Source: Abditibacterium sp. (GTDB lineage: Bacteria > Armatimonadota > Abditibacteriia > Abditibacteriales > Abditibacteriaceae). From it: 64,000 nucleotides of DNA. Shown piece after piece: positions 38,495 to 47,196 of this stretch; positions within the stretch are counted from its first letter, which is position 1, and the number at the start of each line of letters is the position of its first letter. The DNA is taken from positions 62,001-126,000 of the forward strand of contig JAUJNG010000015.1 in the NCBI GenBank assembly GCA_030448265.1. The letters are read 5' to 3'. The position numbers and the translations under genes are program-made. The notes under the pieces are model-generated. The model made no database searches. It was not told the origin of the DNA and saw nothing but the letters and a program-made list of their open reading frames with translations.

Positions 38495-40612
38495 TCATCT
38501 AACGCCAACGCACCCCTGCTGACGCGAGAACTCCGCCGCCAGCAGAGCCTGCGCCGCTTCGACGGGCAGGGGTCTGGCGAAGAAGTAGCCCTGGCCATAC
38601 TCGCAGCCCATCGCTTTGAGCTGGGCGGCCTGCTCCGCGGTTTCCACGCCTTCGGCAACGACATCCATCTTCAGGTGGTGCGCCAGCGTCACGATGGTCT
38701 GCACGATTTCGCCGTGTTCTTCCGGCTGGCCCAGGCGGTTGATGAAGGAGCGGTCGATTTTGAGCGTATCGAGGGGAAAGCGGTGCAGGTAGGAGAGCGA
38801 GGAGTAGCCCGTCCCGAAATCGTCCATGCTGATCTGGGTTTGCAATTCTCGCAGCTGGTGCAGTTTTCCGGTCACCGTTTCGGGATCCTGCATGATGGCG
38901 CTTTCGGTGATCTCCAGCTTCAGGCTGTGCGGCGCGATGCCGGTTCGCTCCAAAGACTGCGCGATCTGCTCGACCAGGCCCGCCTGGGAGAAGTGTTTAG
39001 TCGAAAGGTTGACGCTGATGGTGAGGGGCGTCTCGCGCGGATAGAGTTGCTGCCACTGGCGCATTTGCAGGCACGCGGCCAGCAGCACGCCGCGGTCGAT
39101 GGGCACGATGAGGCCGTTTTCCTCGGCCACCGGAATGAACTCCCCAGGCGGCACCAGGCCGCGCTCCGGCGACTGCCAGCGCGCCAGCGCCTCGAAGCCG
39201 GCGATGCGCCCATCTTCCAGGGCGATGATGGGCTGATAATGCACCACGAACTCGTGGCGCTCGATGGCGCGCCGCAGTTCGTTCTCCAATTGCAGACGCG
39301 CCACGACTTTGGTGTGCATCGCCGTGTCGAACATCTCATAGCGCGCCCTGCCCTGCTCCTTGGCGCGATAAAGCGCGGTATCGGCGTCGCGCAGCAGATG
39401 GGAGGGCTCCTCATAGTGAGTCGTGCTCAGGGCGATGCCGATGCTGGCGCTGGCGCGCACTTCCTGCCCGCTTTGTTCGACGAGATGGAAGGGCGCCCCC
39501 AGGTCGCGTTGAATGCGCTCGGCCACGCGAATGGCGTCGCCCGCTTCGTGGATGCCGTCCAGCAAAATGGAGAACTCGTCGCCGCCCAGCCGCGCGATGG
39601 TGTCGTTGGCGCGCAGACACTCCTGTAAACGCTGCGCCACGCCCACCAGCAGGCGGTCTCCGGCGAGATGGCCCAGGCTGTCGTTGACCATCTTGAAAGA
39701 GTCGAGGTCGAGAAACAGGACGGCGAAAACGTAGTTCGAGTGGCGAGTGGCACGGGCCAGAGCGCGCTCCAGATGAGTCATGAACAGGGCGCGGTTGGGC
39801 AGGTCGGTGAGGGTGTCGTAAAAGGCGTTGTGCACCAGTTGCTCTTCGACCTGCTTGCGCTCGTGGATGTCGTTCTGCGAACCGGCCATGCGCGTGGCAC
39901 GGCCCGCCGCGTCGCGCACCGCCAGGCCGCGCCCGCTCATCCAGCGATAAGTGCCGTCCTTGCAAAGCAGCCGATACTGACTCTCAAAATGGGGCGCGCC
40001 CCCGCCCCGATGCAGTTCGATCTGCTCCTCGACACCCTGGCGGTCGTCGGGATGGATGCGCTCCAGCCACGCGGCGGGCCGCTTGGAGCGCGAGGGCGCA
40101 TCCGACTCGTTTTCGCCATAGCCGAGCATCGCGTCCCAGCGCGGCGAGAGATAAATCTCGCCCGTTTCCAGATGCCAGTCCCACAAGCCGCCATTGGAGC
40201 CGCGCGCGGCGAGGGCGTAGCGCTCTTCGCTCTGGCGCAGCGCTTTTTCGGTGTGCTGGCGCTCGGCGATGGCGTCTTGCAGGGCGCGGTTGGCGAGGGA
40301 GAGACGAGCGTTTTTTTCGCGGCTGGCGCGCTCCCATGCTTCGACTTCGCCAATGACGCGGCGGTATTGACGCAGCGCAAAGTAGGCCATCAGTGTCGCT
40401 ACCAGCGCGATGAGGATGACGGTGTTGGCCTGGAGCTGCCAGAAGGTGATATCGAATGAGGTGATCTGCTTGACCGCTTCGAGTGCGATGACCCCGACCA
40501 TCACCACCAGCGTAGTCAGCATGACCCGCAAAATTACGATATTGGTGCGCTGCGAGCCTTTGGGCTCACTGCTTTCCAGTTGTCCGTCTCCTGCTTCTGA
40601 AGCATTTATCAT
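38495..40612 (-). CDS. Membrane PAS-GGDEF-EAL cyclic-di-GMP protein
   Basis: The start is taken at ATG 40612 (MINASEAGD) with GGGGAA upstream, giving 705 residues. Two membrane segments (about 28-47 and 58-78) and a coiled coil precede a PAS domain (residues about 130-250, GLWDWHLETGEIYLSPRWDAML). Next come GGDEF (RLGGDEFSILL near 350) and EAL (FEALARW near 480, with DDFGTGYSSL and VVAEGVET). Both catalytic signatures are intact, so it can in principle make or degrade c-di-GMP; one activity usually dominates. Monocistronic. Confidence 0.92.
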   Translation of the reverse strand: MINASEAGDGQLESSEPKGSQRTNIVILRVMLTTLVVMVGVIALEAVKQITSFDITFWQLQANTVILIALVATLMAYFALRQYRRVIGEVEAWERASREKNARLSLANRALQDAIAERQHTEKALRQSEERYALAARGSNGGLWDWHLETGEIYLSPRWDAMLGYGENESDAPSRSKRPAAWLERIHPDDRQGVEEQIELHRGGGAPHFESQYRLLCKDGTYRWMSGRGLAVRDAAGRATRMAGSQNDIHERKQVEEQLVHNAFYDTLTDLPNRALFMTHLERALARATRHSNYVFAVLFLDLDSFKMVNDSLGHLAGDRLLVGVAQRLQECLRANDTIARLGGDEFSILLDGIHEAGDAIRVAERIQRDLGAPFHLVEQSGQEVRASASIGIALSTTHYEEPSHLLRDADTALYRAKEQGRARYEMFDTAMHTKVVARLQLENELRRAIERHEFVVHYQPIIALEDGRIAGFEALARWQSPERGLVPPGEFIPVAEENGLIVPIDRGVLLAACLQMRQWQQLYPRETPLTISVNLSTKHFSQAGLVEQIAQSLERTGIAPHSLKLEITESAIMQDPETVTGKLHQLRELQTQISMDDFGTGYSSLSYLHRFPLDTLKIDRSFINRLGQPEEHGEIVQTIVTLAHHLKMDVVAEGVETAEQAAQLKAMGCEYGQGYFFARPLPVEAAQALLAAEFSRQQGCVGVR

Positions 40613-40856
40613 TGTTCCCCGTGAAAATTGTGAACTGGTTGCGCTGCGATAACAGCGAGTTGCGCTAAGCCGGCTTCGCATCGACTCAACAAAAGGCCCG
40701 ACAATTGGATAGTTCAACGTTATCGCCCAATGGAGCAGGCAAAAAAGCATGGTTGGGGAATACCCGCCGAGCGAAAGCGCGCAGACTTCTGGCGTCGCTT
40801 GCTGCATTAATGAAGACCCGCCCCACCTCGACGCCCTGCTTTTGCCGGTCAAAGGG

Positions 40857-41276
40857 GGCTGTTTAGTCCATAGACCTCTTGCAAAAGTGATTCACAGCCC
40901 CAGATTCCGTCATCCTGAGCCTGCGAAGGATCTGGCCTGACAGTCTCGAAAGCATCAGGCCAGATCCTTCGCAGGCTCAGGATGACGAACACTCCTACTT
41001 TTGACGACTTTTGCAAGAGGTCTAATGGAAAATCCCCTGTTGCTACCCAGTAGCGCGTTGTCATTCCGAGGAGGAACGACGAGGAATCAGTAACAGCTTG
41101 GATTCACTGGGGCCGAAAATTGATTAAAACCGCCACTGATTCCTCCCAGTGTTGCGGGTTTGAGGAAGGAACAAGAGCCGAAAACCACGAAGCGCAAGTT
41201 TGCCCCCTCTCCCGCAGGGAGAAGGGGTCGAGCAGTCATTTCTCAACAAACCCGCAACACTGGTTACTAAACAGCC
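40857..41276. mobile_element. MITE-like element with nested inverted repeats
   Basis: Terminal inverted repeats GGCTGTTTAGT (40857-40867) and ACTAAACAGCC (41266-41276) bound 420 bases with no ORF. Inside, 40871-40888 pairs with 41007-41024, and enclosed in it the perfect 33-base arms 40908-40940 and 40955-40987. The right half has smaller pairs (GAGGAATCAGT with ACTGATTCCTC; CCAGTGTTGCGGGTTT with its complement). It looks like a non-autonomous element, perhaps one inserted into another, or an internally deleted IS. It ends at the GH29 stop codon. Confidence 0.65.
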
Positions 41277-41278
41277 TC

Positions 41279-42538
41279 TTAGCCAGCCTCCATTTCCGCG
41301 ACGCGCACCACCAGATTAGAGCCGTAGGGATAGCCGGTGCAACCGAGCGCGCCGATTCCGGCTTCGAGGTTTTGCGTCCAGCTCAAGGTTTCGCCGCTAT
41401 CGAGCCAGCGCGCGCCGCGAATCGGGATTTGCAAACGGTTGAGCGCACGCGGCCCGTTGCCGCCGCCTGCCGTCGCGACGTGCGCGCTGCCGCCGCGCGA
41501 AAGATCATGGGCGAAATAAAACAACCTTTGGCCGTTTTGCAAGACGAAATCGCGGCCCTGACATTGAATATCCGTCGGTTTCGCCTCGTAAATCGCCGCG
41601 CCGTGCAGCTCGACCCACTGCCCCACGCGGCGCAGCGTCGCGGTTTCGTATTCGGGAATGGCTCCGGTTGCGGTTGGGCCAACGTTGAGCAGATAATTCG
41701 CGCCCACTTTGCGGCACGCCGCCAGATTTTGAATGACATCGGCGGGCGAGAGGTAGTCGAAATCGCGCCCGCCCAGTCCCCAGTGCGAGTTCATGGTCTG
41801 GCACATCTCGCCCGCGACGTATTTGGGCCATCCGGCGCGATTGGGCCGCGACGGTAAATCCTGTTCAAAAGTGGTGGAGTCGATTTCGGGATGCCCCACC
41901 ACGCCGCCATTTTCCAAACCGGTGTTGTTGATAATCATCGCTTCCGGCTGATATTTACGAATGGTGGCATAAAGCCGGTCTTCCTTCCAATCGGTTTTGC
42001 GTGACCAATTGCCGTCGAAACACAAACCGCCAATCTCGCCGTAGTTGCGACACAAAACCTCGACCGAAGCGTTGAGATATTCGAGATACTCCTCAAAACG
42101 CTCGTCGGAGCAGGTTTTCGATCCCCAGCGCCAATCGAGTGTGGTGTGATAGAAAAACGGCACGATGCCTTCGTCGCGGCAGCCCTGGACGAATTCCGCG
42201 ACCAGATCGCGCGCGGCGGGCGAGCGGGGCGCGTCGAAATCGCTGAGGCCGCGCGTGTCGAAGAGCGAAAAGCCGTCGTGATGGCGCGTGGTGAGCGTGA
42301 TGTATTTCATGCCCGCCTCGCGCGCCAGACGAGCGATGGCGCGGGCATCGAAATCGGCGGCGGAAAAGGTATCTTTGAGGCGGGCGTAGTCTTCAACGGC
42401 GATGTTTTCCGAATTCTGCACCCATTCGCCGCGTCCAAGCTGCGAATAGAGGCCGCAGTGAATGAACATCCCAAAGGCGAGGTTTTCGAAGCGCGCGATG
42501 CGCGGGGCGGGTTGAGGAAGGGATTGAGTGGCGGTCAA
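41279..42538 (-). CDS. Alpha-L-fucosidase, glycoside hydrolase family 29
   Basis: 419 residues, no signal peptide, so probably cytoplasmic. GH29 marks: FGMFIHCGLYSQLGRGEWVQ near residue 20, MKYITLTTRHHDGFSLFDT near 80, the nucleophile Asp in GGLCFDGNW near 175, and YLLNVGPTATGAIPEYE near 275. A short C-terminal beta domain completes it. It removes terminal alpha-L-fucose with retention. Divergent from an epimerase gene; the gap between them holds a LacI-type operator copy, so fucose release is probably controlled by the LacI protein encoded at 48859. Confidence 0.93.
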   Translation of the reverse strand: MTATQSLPQPAPRIARFENLAFGMFIHCGLYSQLGRGEWVQNSENIAVEDYARLKDTFSAADFDARAIARLAREAGMKYITLTTRHHDGFSLFDTRGLSDFDAPRSPAARDLVAEFVQGCRDEGIVPFFYHTTLDWRWGSKTCSDERFEEYLEYLNASVEVLCRNYGEIGGLCFDGNWSRKTDWKEDRLYATIRKYQPEAMIINNTGLENGGVVGHPEIDSTTFEQDLPSRPNRAGWPKYVAGEMCQTMNSHWGLGGRDFDYLSPADVIQNLAACRKVGANYLLNVGPTATGAIPEYETATLRRVGQWVELHGAAIYEAKPTDIQCQGRDFVLQNGQRLFYFAHDLSRGGSAHVATAGGGNGPRALNRLQIPIRGARWLDSGETLSWTQNLEAGIGALGCTGYPYGSNLVVRVAEMEAG

Positions 42539-42663
42539 TTGGGTTCTCCTGGTTGGATTGTTTCCGGCGAATCTGGCTTTTCGGGCGCCAATTGAATCAA
42601 TCTCGCAGAAGGCGTCATTTCCGTTACGCGACTTGCGATGATGAGATTGGCGGTGCCGGTGGG

Positions 42664-42686
42664 TATAATAGGTTTACCGTGTGCCT
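42664..42686 (+). promoter_or_regulatory. -10 box and LacI-type operator copy 1
   Basis: TATAAT at 42664-42669, immediately followed by AGGTTTACCGTGTGCCT (42670-42686), identical over 17 bases to the site before the LacI gene (48804-48820). Binding there would block RNA polymerase at the start site of the epimerase gene and could also affect the divergent GH29 gene. Confidence 0.7.
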
Positions 42687-42748
42687 GACAACACGCTCGG
42701 TTTGTCCTGATGAGTAAAATCAATAAACCACGAAAGTAAACTTCTCCA

Positions 42749-43654
42749 ATGAACCTGCAAATTTCCGTCGGCTGCGTGCCGCTCACCTGGGGCAAATGGA
42801 AGCGCGAGGCGCCCGCCGAGTGGCCCGAAGAGCGCATTTTGCGCGAAGTGGCGCAGGCGGGTTTCGAGGGCGTTTCGTCCGGCCCGCGCGAGGGGAAATC
42901 GGCTCTCGAAGTCGCCGATTTCCTGGGCGAACTTGGTCTCAAACCCGCGCCAGGCTATCTGGGAGGCGAGTTTTGGAAGCCGGAGTCGCTCCAGGCGGGA
43001 CTGGAACGCGCGCGCCGTCAAGCCGAGTTCGCGCAGCAGGTCGGCGTCGGCGAACTTTTTGTGGCGCCCACCGGCGGCGATTACCGCTCGCGCGCCAGTG
43101 GCCAGACTCGCCGCCAACTCGCCGGTCGCGTTGGCCCCGACGACGGCTTGACCAATGAAGAATACGCGACGCTCGCTCAAACCTTGAATCAAATCGGACG
43201 GGCGACGCTCGAATTTGGCGTGCGTTTGTGCCTGCACAACCACGTCGGTCAGGTGATCGAAACGCGCGAAGAAGTGGATCGGCTGATGCCAATGCTCGGT
43301 GCGGACACGGTATTTCTTGGCCCCGACACCGGCCATCTGGCGTGGGCGGGAGCCGATGTGACCCAGTTTTTCCGCGATTACGCGCCCCGCATCAAATCGG
43401 TGCATCTCAAGGAAATCAATCCCGAAGTGCACCGTCGCGGAGTGGAGATCGGTTGGGATTACCCGACTTTCGCCCAGAACGGCATCTTCGCCGAGTTGGG
43501 CGAAGGCGCGACCGATTTTCCGCGCCTTTTCGAGCTATTGAACGAGGTCAATTTTCGGGGTTGGGTGCTTTCGGAAACCGATGTCACGCAAAAAACCAGC
43601 GCGCTCGAAAGCGCGACATTATCTCGTCATTACTTACGCAGCCTCGGAATTTAA
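42749..43654 (+). CDS. Sugar phosphate isomerase/epimerase (TIM barrel)
   Basis: 301 residues of the AP-endonuclease-2/IolE-like superfamily. Visible: a strand-1 region MNLQISVGCVPLTWG, VAQAGFEGVSSGPREGKSALE, VGVGELFVAPTGGDYR, FGVRLCLHNHVGQVIET with a metal-binding His, LGPDTGHLAWAG with Asp/His, and IKSVHLKEINPE. The metal site of the family is present. It resembles inosose dehydratase-like or keto-sugar isomerases; substrate uncertain, but co-control with GH29 suggests processing of sugars released from a fucosylated glycan. Confidence 0.85.
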   Translation: MNLQISVGCVPLTWGKWKREAPAEWPEERILREVAQAGFEGVSSGPREGKSALEVADFLGELGLKPAPGYLGGEFWKPESLQAGLERARRQAEFAQQVGVGELFVAPTGGDYRSRASGQTRRQLAGRVGPDDGLTNEEYATLAQTLNQIGRATLEFGVRLCLHNHVGQVIETREEVDRLMPMLGADTVFLGPDTGHLAWAGADVTQFFRDYAPRIKSVHLKEINPEVHRRGVEIGWDYPTFAQNGIFAELGEGATDFPRLFELLNEVNFRGWVLSETDVTQKTSALESATLSRHYLRSLGI

Positions 43655-43836
43655 GCGCTGTGACGCAGATCTGACGCGCCGTCCACCCTAAAGTAATCAT
43701 GCGGCCCGCGACGCGCAGAGTATCGACTTTGGTCGGCACAATGGCGCGATAGGGATGCCGCAAAAACCGCCGTTTTGGGACGAACAGCCATCCCAGGGCA
43801 AATCCTGAGAGCCGAAACGACCGATTTCACTCGTTT

Positions 43837-44944
43837 TCATCCCTTGTCTCCATTCACCATCCGAAAATGGCGCATTCCCGCCGCGTTCTTTTCGAGCGTC
43901 AAACCCCATTCGCCTCCCATCAGCGCCGCGCCGCTCCAATTCTGCGTTTCACCCGTGTAAGGGTCGCGCAATTGGTAATTTTGGGCCGCGTCGAGGCCGC
44001 GCAAACGCACTTTTCGCGATTCGTCCGGCCCGTTCATGCGAAACACCATCACAAAGCCTTCGCCGCTTTGGGGATCGAGATATTGCCAGCCGTCCCAGTC
44101 GTCGAGCGTGCGCGGCTGCGGCCACAGCGCATAAAAGTCCTGGTTCAAGAGGTGGCGCACCTCTTTATAAACCGCGATGTGCTTTTTGGCGCGCTCCAAT
44201 CCTTCGGCGCTCCAGCTTGCGAAATCCTGCGAAAAGCGCAGGATGCCGCCAAAACGACTCTGGATGTAGGTGTCGGGAAACTCGTGGTTTTTCCAGGTGC
44301 AGGTGTGGATGACGCGGTGCGTCGGCATCACGGCGTTGGCGCCGGTGATCTGGCCAGAAAAACGGCATTTTGTCGTCGGACGAGCGCCCCGTATCGCCGG
44401 AATCGATTTTGACCGAGGTGAAGAGCGAACCCATGATGCGCCGCTTGTCGTGCTGAAACGCAAAGGGCGGAAAAACGAAGTGGGTGGTGCCGCCGCCCAG
44501 CGTGTGCAAATCGGTGTCGCCGCAAATGCTGCAATCGAGCGCAATGTCGAAGGAACGCAACTCTTTGAGGCTCCGAATCGGCGCGGGGCCGACGTTTTCC
44601 ACTTCGCCGCCCCACACGACGGCGTTGTGGCGAGGATAAAGGCTGTAAGTGACCGTAAGCTGCAACCCGTCGGCGCTGGTGATCACCACGCGCCGCGAAG
44701 TGCCCTCGGCCTCGTCGCTTTTGACTGTTATTTCTCGCATCGCCTGCGGATTTTTGCGGCCTTCGAACGCGAGCGAAACGGCCGCGCCAGGAAGCAGCGC
44801 GTCTGCCATGCGTCCTGGCAGGGCGGGAAAACCGTCGCTGATTTTCCAGGTGTGAGCAAATTCCAGAGGCGGCTGCGCGCGCCGCATATGCACGCCTTCG
44901 GTGGCGGCGGGCTGGGAACGGCGGAGAATCGGGGTGTTTTGCAT
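43837..44944 (-). pseudogene. GH36 alpha-galactosidase relic, catalytic barrel deleted and frame shifted
   Basis: From ATG 44944 (MQNTPILRR) one frame encodes a GH36 N-terminal beta-sandwich, ending with the typical GRSSDDKMPFFW near 44370. A second frame then continues to 43837 with the end of the barrel and C-terminal beta domain (RVIHTCTWKNHEFPDTYIQSR, FSQDFASWSAEGLERAKKHI, YKEVRHLL). The middle TIM barrel of about 300 residues with both catalytic Asp is missing. The junction lies near 44345-44365. It cannot be an active galactosidase. It lies downstream of the GH42 gene on the same strand. Confidence 0.8.
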
Positions 44945-45046
44945 AGGAAAAATGTGGCCTGTCAAATAGGGGAGTTCGTTGCGGGCGTCCAAGCCGAAAA
45001 CGCCACAACGTCGCGTCTTTTTCGCTCTCGGAAATCGAAATTCATT

Positions 45047-47185
45047 TCAATCGCGGCTCAATTGCAGCAGGAGCGCATCCAAACGCGGCACTCGCGCCCA
45101 CAGCGCGCGGCCCGCGACTTTGACTTCGCCCTCGCCCCACAAAATTTGCGCGCTCTCAAACGCGCCGAAGCGCGCCGCGAAGCAGAAATCGCCGCGAATT
45201 TCTTCATTCGCAGCGTTGACCAGCCACAGAAAAGTCCCCGTTTCGCCCCTGTGCAGGCGCGCGCCTAAGCGCGAATCGGGAGACGTGATGTGCGGTTCTT
45301 TGCCCGCCCAGGCCAGGAGCGAAGCGAAAAAATCTCTCGTGGGCGCATCGCATCGCGCTTGATAGCCCAGACCTGGCGAGGTGCCCAATAAACGGGTGCG
45401 CCCGCGTCCGAAAGCATGGTCAACGGCGGCGATTTCGCCGTTTTCGAACCAGCCGACCGGTTGGCCGGTGGTGACGCGAAAAGTCTGTTCATAGCCGCCG
45501 CGCGCGACTTGCGGGTGGTTTTTGAAACGCAGGATCGAGTTTTCGTGCTGCACCAGTTCGGGCAGCCATTCGACGCGGTTTTGCACCGCCCCAAACAACC
45601 TATCCAATCCCAGATTGGGCTGAATGGTTCCGGCGCGGCCCGCGTCGCCCCAGTAGCCAGGCAAACTTTCGCAAATGAGATGGCCGCCCTGCTCCACCCA
45701 ACTTTTCAATCGTGTCGCGGTGTTTCGAGTGAGCATCCAGGGCGTGGGCAGATAGAGCAGGTCGTAATCGTTGATTTGCTCGACGGCGACATAATCGGCC
45801 TGAATGTTGGAAGCGAGAAACGCTCGATAAGCGCCTAAAACCGCGCCTTCGTAAAGCGCGCTGTCGCCGCGCAAAAACGTGGAGTGAATTTGGGCTTCGG
45901 GCACCACCAGGAGGCCAATTTCGCCGCGAATCGGGCGCGCCTGCCACAACGGTTGCTGCTGCGGAGCGTTGGCCCATTTCGCAATAACAGCCGCCATTTC
46001 CGAACGCTCAGTTGGCGCGCCGTCCATTGCGTAGTAGGCGTAGGCGTCGAAAAGCGGGCCATCGAGCAAAGGGCGCCAGCGCGAGGAAAACAGGCCCGTC
46101 GCACCGGCGGCGAGCGCGGTGAGGTCGGCGAGGCGCAAATCTTCGCCGGAGGGAAGACGGCCATTGTCGCGGGCGCGGGTGTCGCGCGCTCCCCAGCTTG
46201 GGCCGGCGGCGCGTTCGGCGGCCCAGAACGGTTTGCCCCCGCCGCCACTGCGCGCCATGTCGGCGTGGCTCCAGCGCATCCACTGGCCGCTTTCGCGCTC
46301 GTAATAAGCGCAGCCGCCGGTGTAGCCGTAGCCGTCCACCATCGACGCCGCGCGCCAGGGATCGTCGGCGCCGCTCGCCAGACGATTGAGCGCGCGATGA
46401 TTCACGCCATGCGCCGACACGAAATGGTTTGGATCGAGGCGCCGCACCAAATCGACCCGCCACTTCATCAAGCGATGCGCGTTTTCCAGGCGAAACTGCG
46501 CCCAGTCGAAGCATTCGGGATAGGGCTGCTTCTGCCGAGGCGCCGTCACGTCGTCCCAACTCGCGTAGGAATAGCGCAGCCACGCTCTGGCGAGGGTTGG
46601 CAAATCGCCGTATTTGAGGCGCAGCCAGGCGCGAAACCGCTCTTGCGTCGCGTCGCAAAAACACTCGCTCATCGCCGAAGACCCCAAATTGCACTCGTTC
46701 CAGATGTCGTAACCGCCCAGCGAGGGATGATCTTTGTAGCGGTTCACCAGTTGAGTGAGCCAGTTTTCGGCGAGTTGCAGCGCGTCCTCGTTGTCGAGGC
46801 ACAGCCCAGGAAAACCGCCGGTTGCGCTGCTATTTCGCATCTCGCTGCCGACTTTTGTCCCATCGGAGCGTTGATAGCGCGCGTGAGCCATTTGACGAAA
46901 GGCCCATTCCGGCGCCGAGTGCGTCACTTCGGCGATGATAGCCCCAATGCCGTATTTCTCGCCCAATTCCATTTGCCGGTCGTAGTCGTCCCAATCAAAT
47001 TCGCCAGGCGCGATTTCGGTCGCGCCCCACAGGAACCAGTGGCGAAAGGTGTTCATGCCGTCACGCGCGGCCTGGGCGTAATCGCGCTCCCAATCCTCTC
47101 GCGGCGGGTTCGATTTGCGAAAGTAGACCGCGCCATAAGCGACAGCGGGCAGGTTCCAATGGGTTTGGGGAGGATTTTGAGACAT
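45047..47185 (-). CDS. Beta-galactosidase, glycoside hydrolase family 42
   Basis: 712 residues from ATG 47185 (MSQNPPQTHW). GH42 organisation: a TIM barrel with acid/base Glu in GGYDIWNECNLGS near residue 170 and the zinc-type Cys region (SECFCDATQERFRAWL); nucleophile Glu in KPFWAAERAAGPSW near 310; then a trimerisation Rossmann-like domain (GEIGLLVVPEAQI, DLLYLPTPWML) and a small beta C-terminus. It hydrolyses beta-galactosides; no signal peptide, so cytoplasmic. It starts 11 bases after the sulfatase stop: the two form an operon. Confidence 0.93.
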   Translation of the reverse strand: MSQNPPQTHWNLPAVAYGAVYFRKSNPPREDWERDYAQAARDGMNTFRHWFLWGATEIAPGEFDWDDYDRQMELGEKYGIGAIIAEVTHSAPEWAFRQMAHARYQRSDGTKVGSEMRNSSATGGFPGLCLDNEDALQLAENWLTQLVNRYKDHPSLGGYDIWNECNLGSSAMSECFCDATQERFRAWLRLKYGDLPTLARAWLRYSYASWDDVTAPRQKQPYPECFDWAQFRLENAHRLMKWRVDLVRRLDPNHFVSAHGVNHRALNRLASGADDPWRAASMVDGYGYTGGCAYYERESGQWMRWSHADMARSGGGGKPFWAAERAAGPSWGARDTRARDNGRLPSGEDLRLADLTALAAGATGLFSSRWRPLLDGPLFDAYAYYAMDGAPTERSEMAAVIAKWANAPQQQPLWQARPIRGEIGLLVVPEAQIHSTFLRGDSALYEGAVLGAYRAFLASNIQADYVAVEQINDYDLLYLPTPWMLTRNTATRLKSWVEQGGHLICESLPGYWGDAGRAGTIQPNLGLDRLFGAVQNRVEWLPELVQHENSILRFKNHPQVARGGYEQTFRVTTGQPVGWFENGEIAAVDHAFGRGRTRLLGTSPGLGYQARCDAPTRDFFASLLAWAGKEPHITSPDSRLGARLHRGETGTFLWLVNAANEEIRGDFCFAARFGAFESAQILWGEGEVKVAGRALWARVPRLDALLLQLSRD

Positions 47186-47196
47186 GGGGCAAGGTT

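Noticed and set aside
38298..38498. 66-residue minus-strand ORF as a gene
   Set aside because: No ribosome-binding site, abrupt end, and the more protein-like sequence changes frame midway; reported only as a possible degraded ORF.
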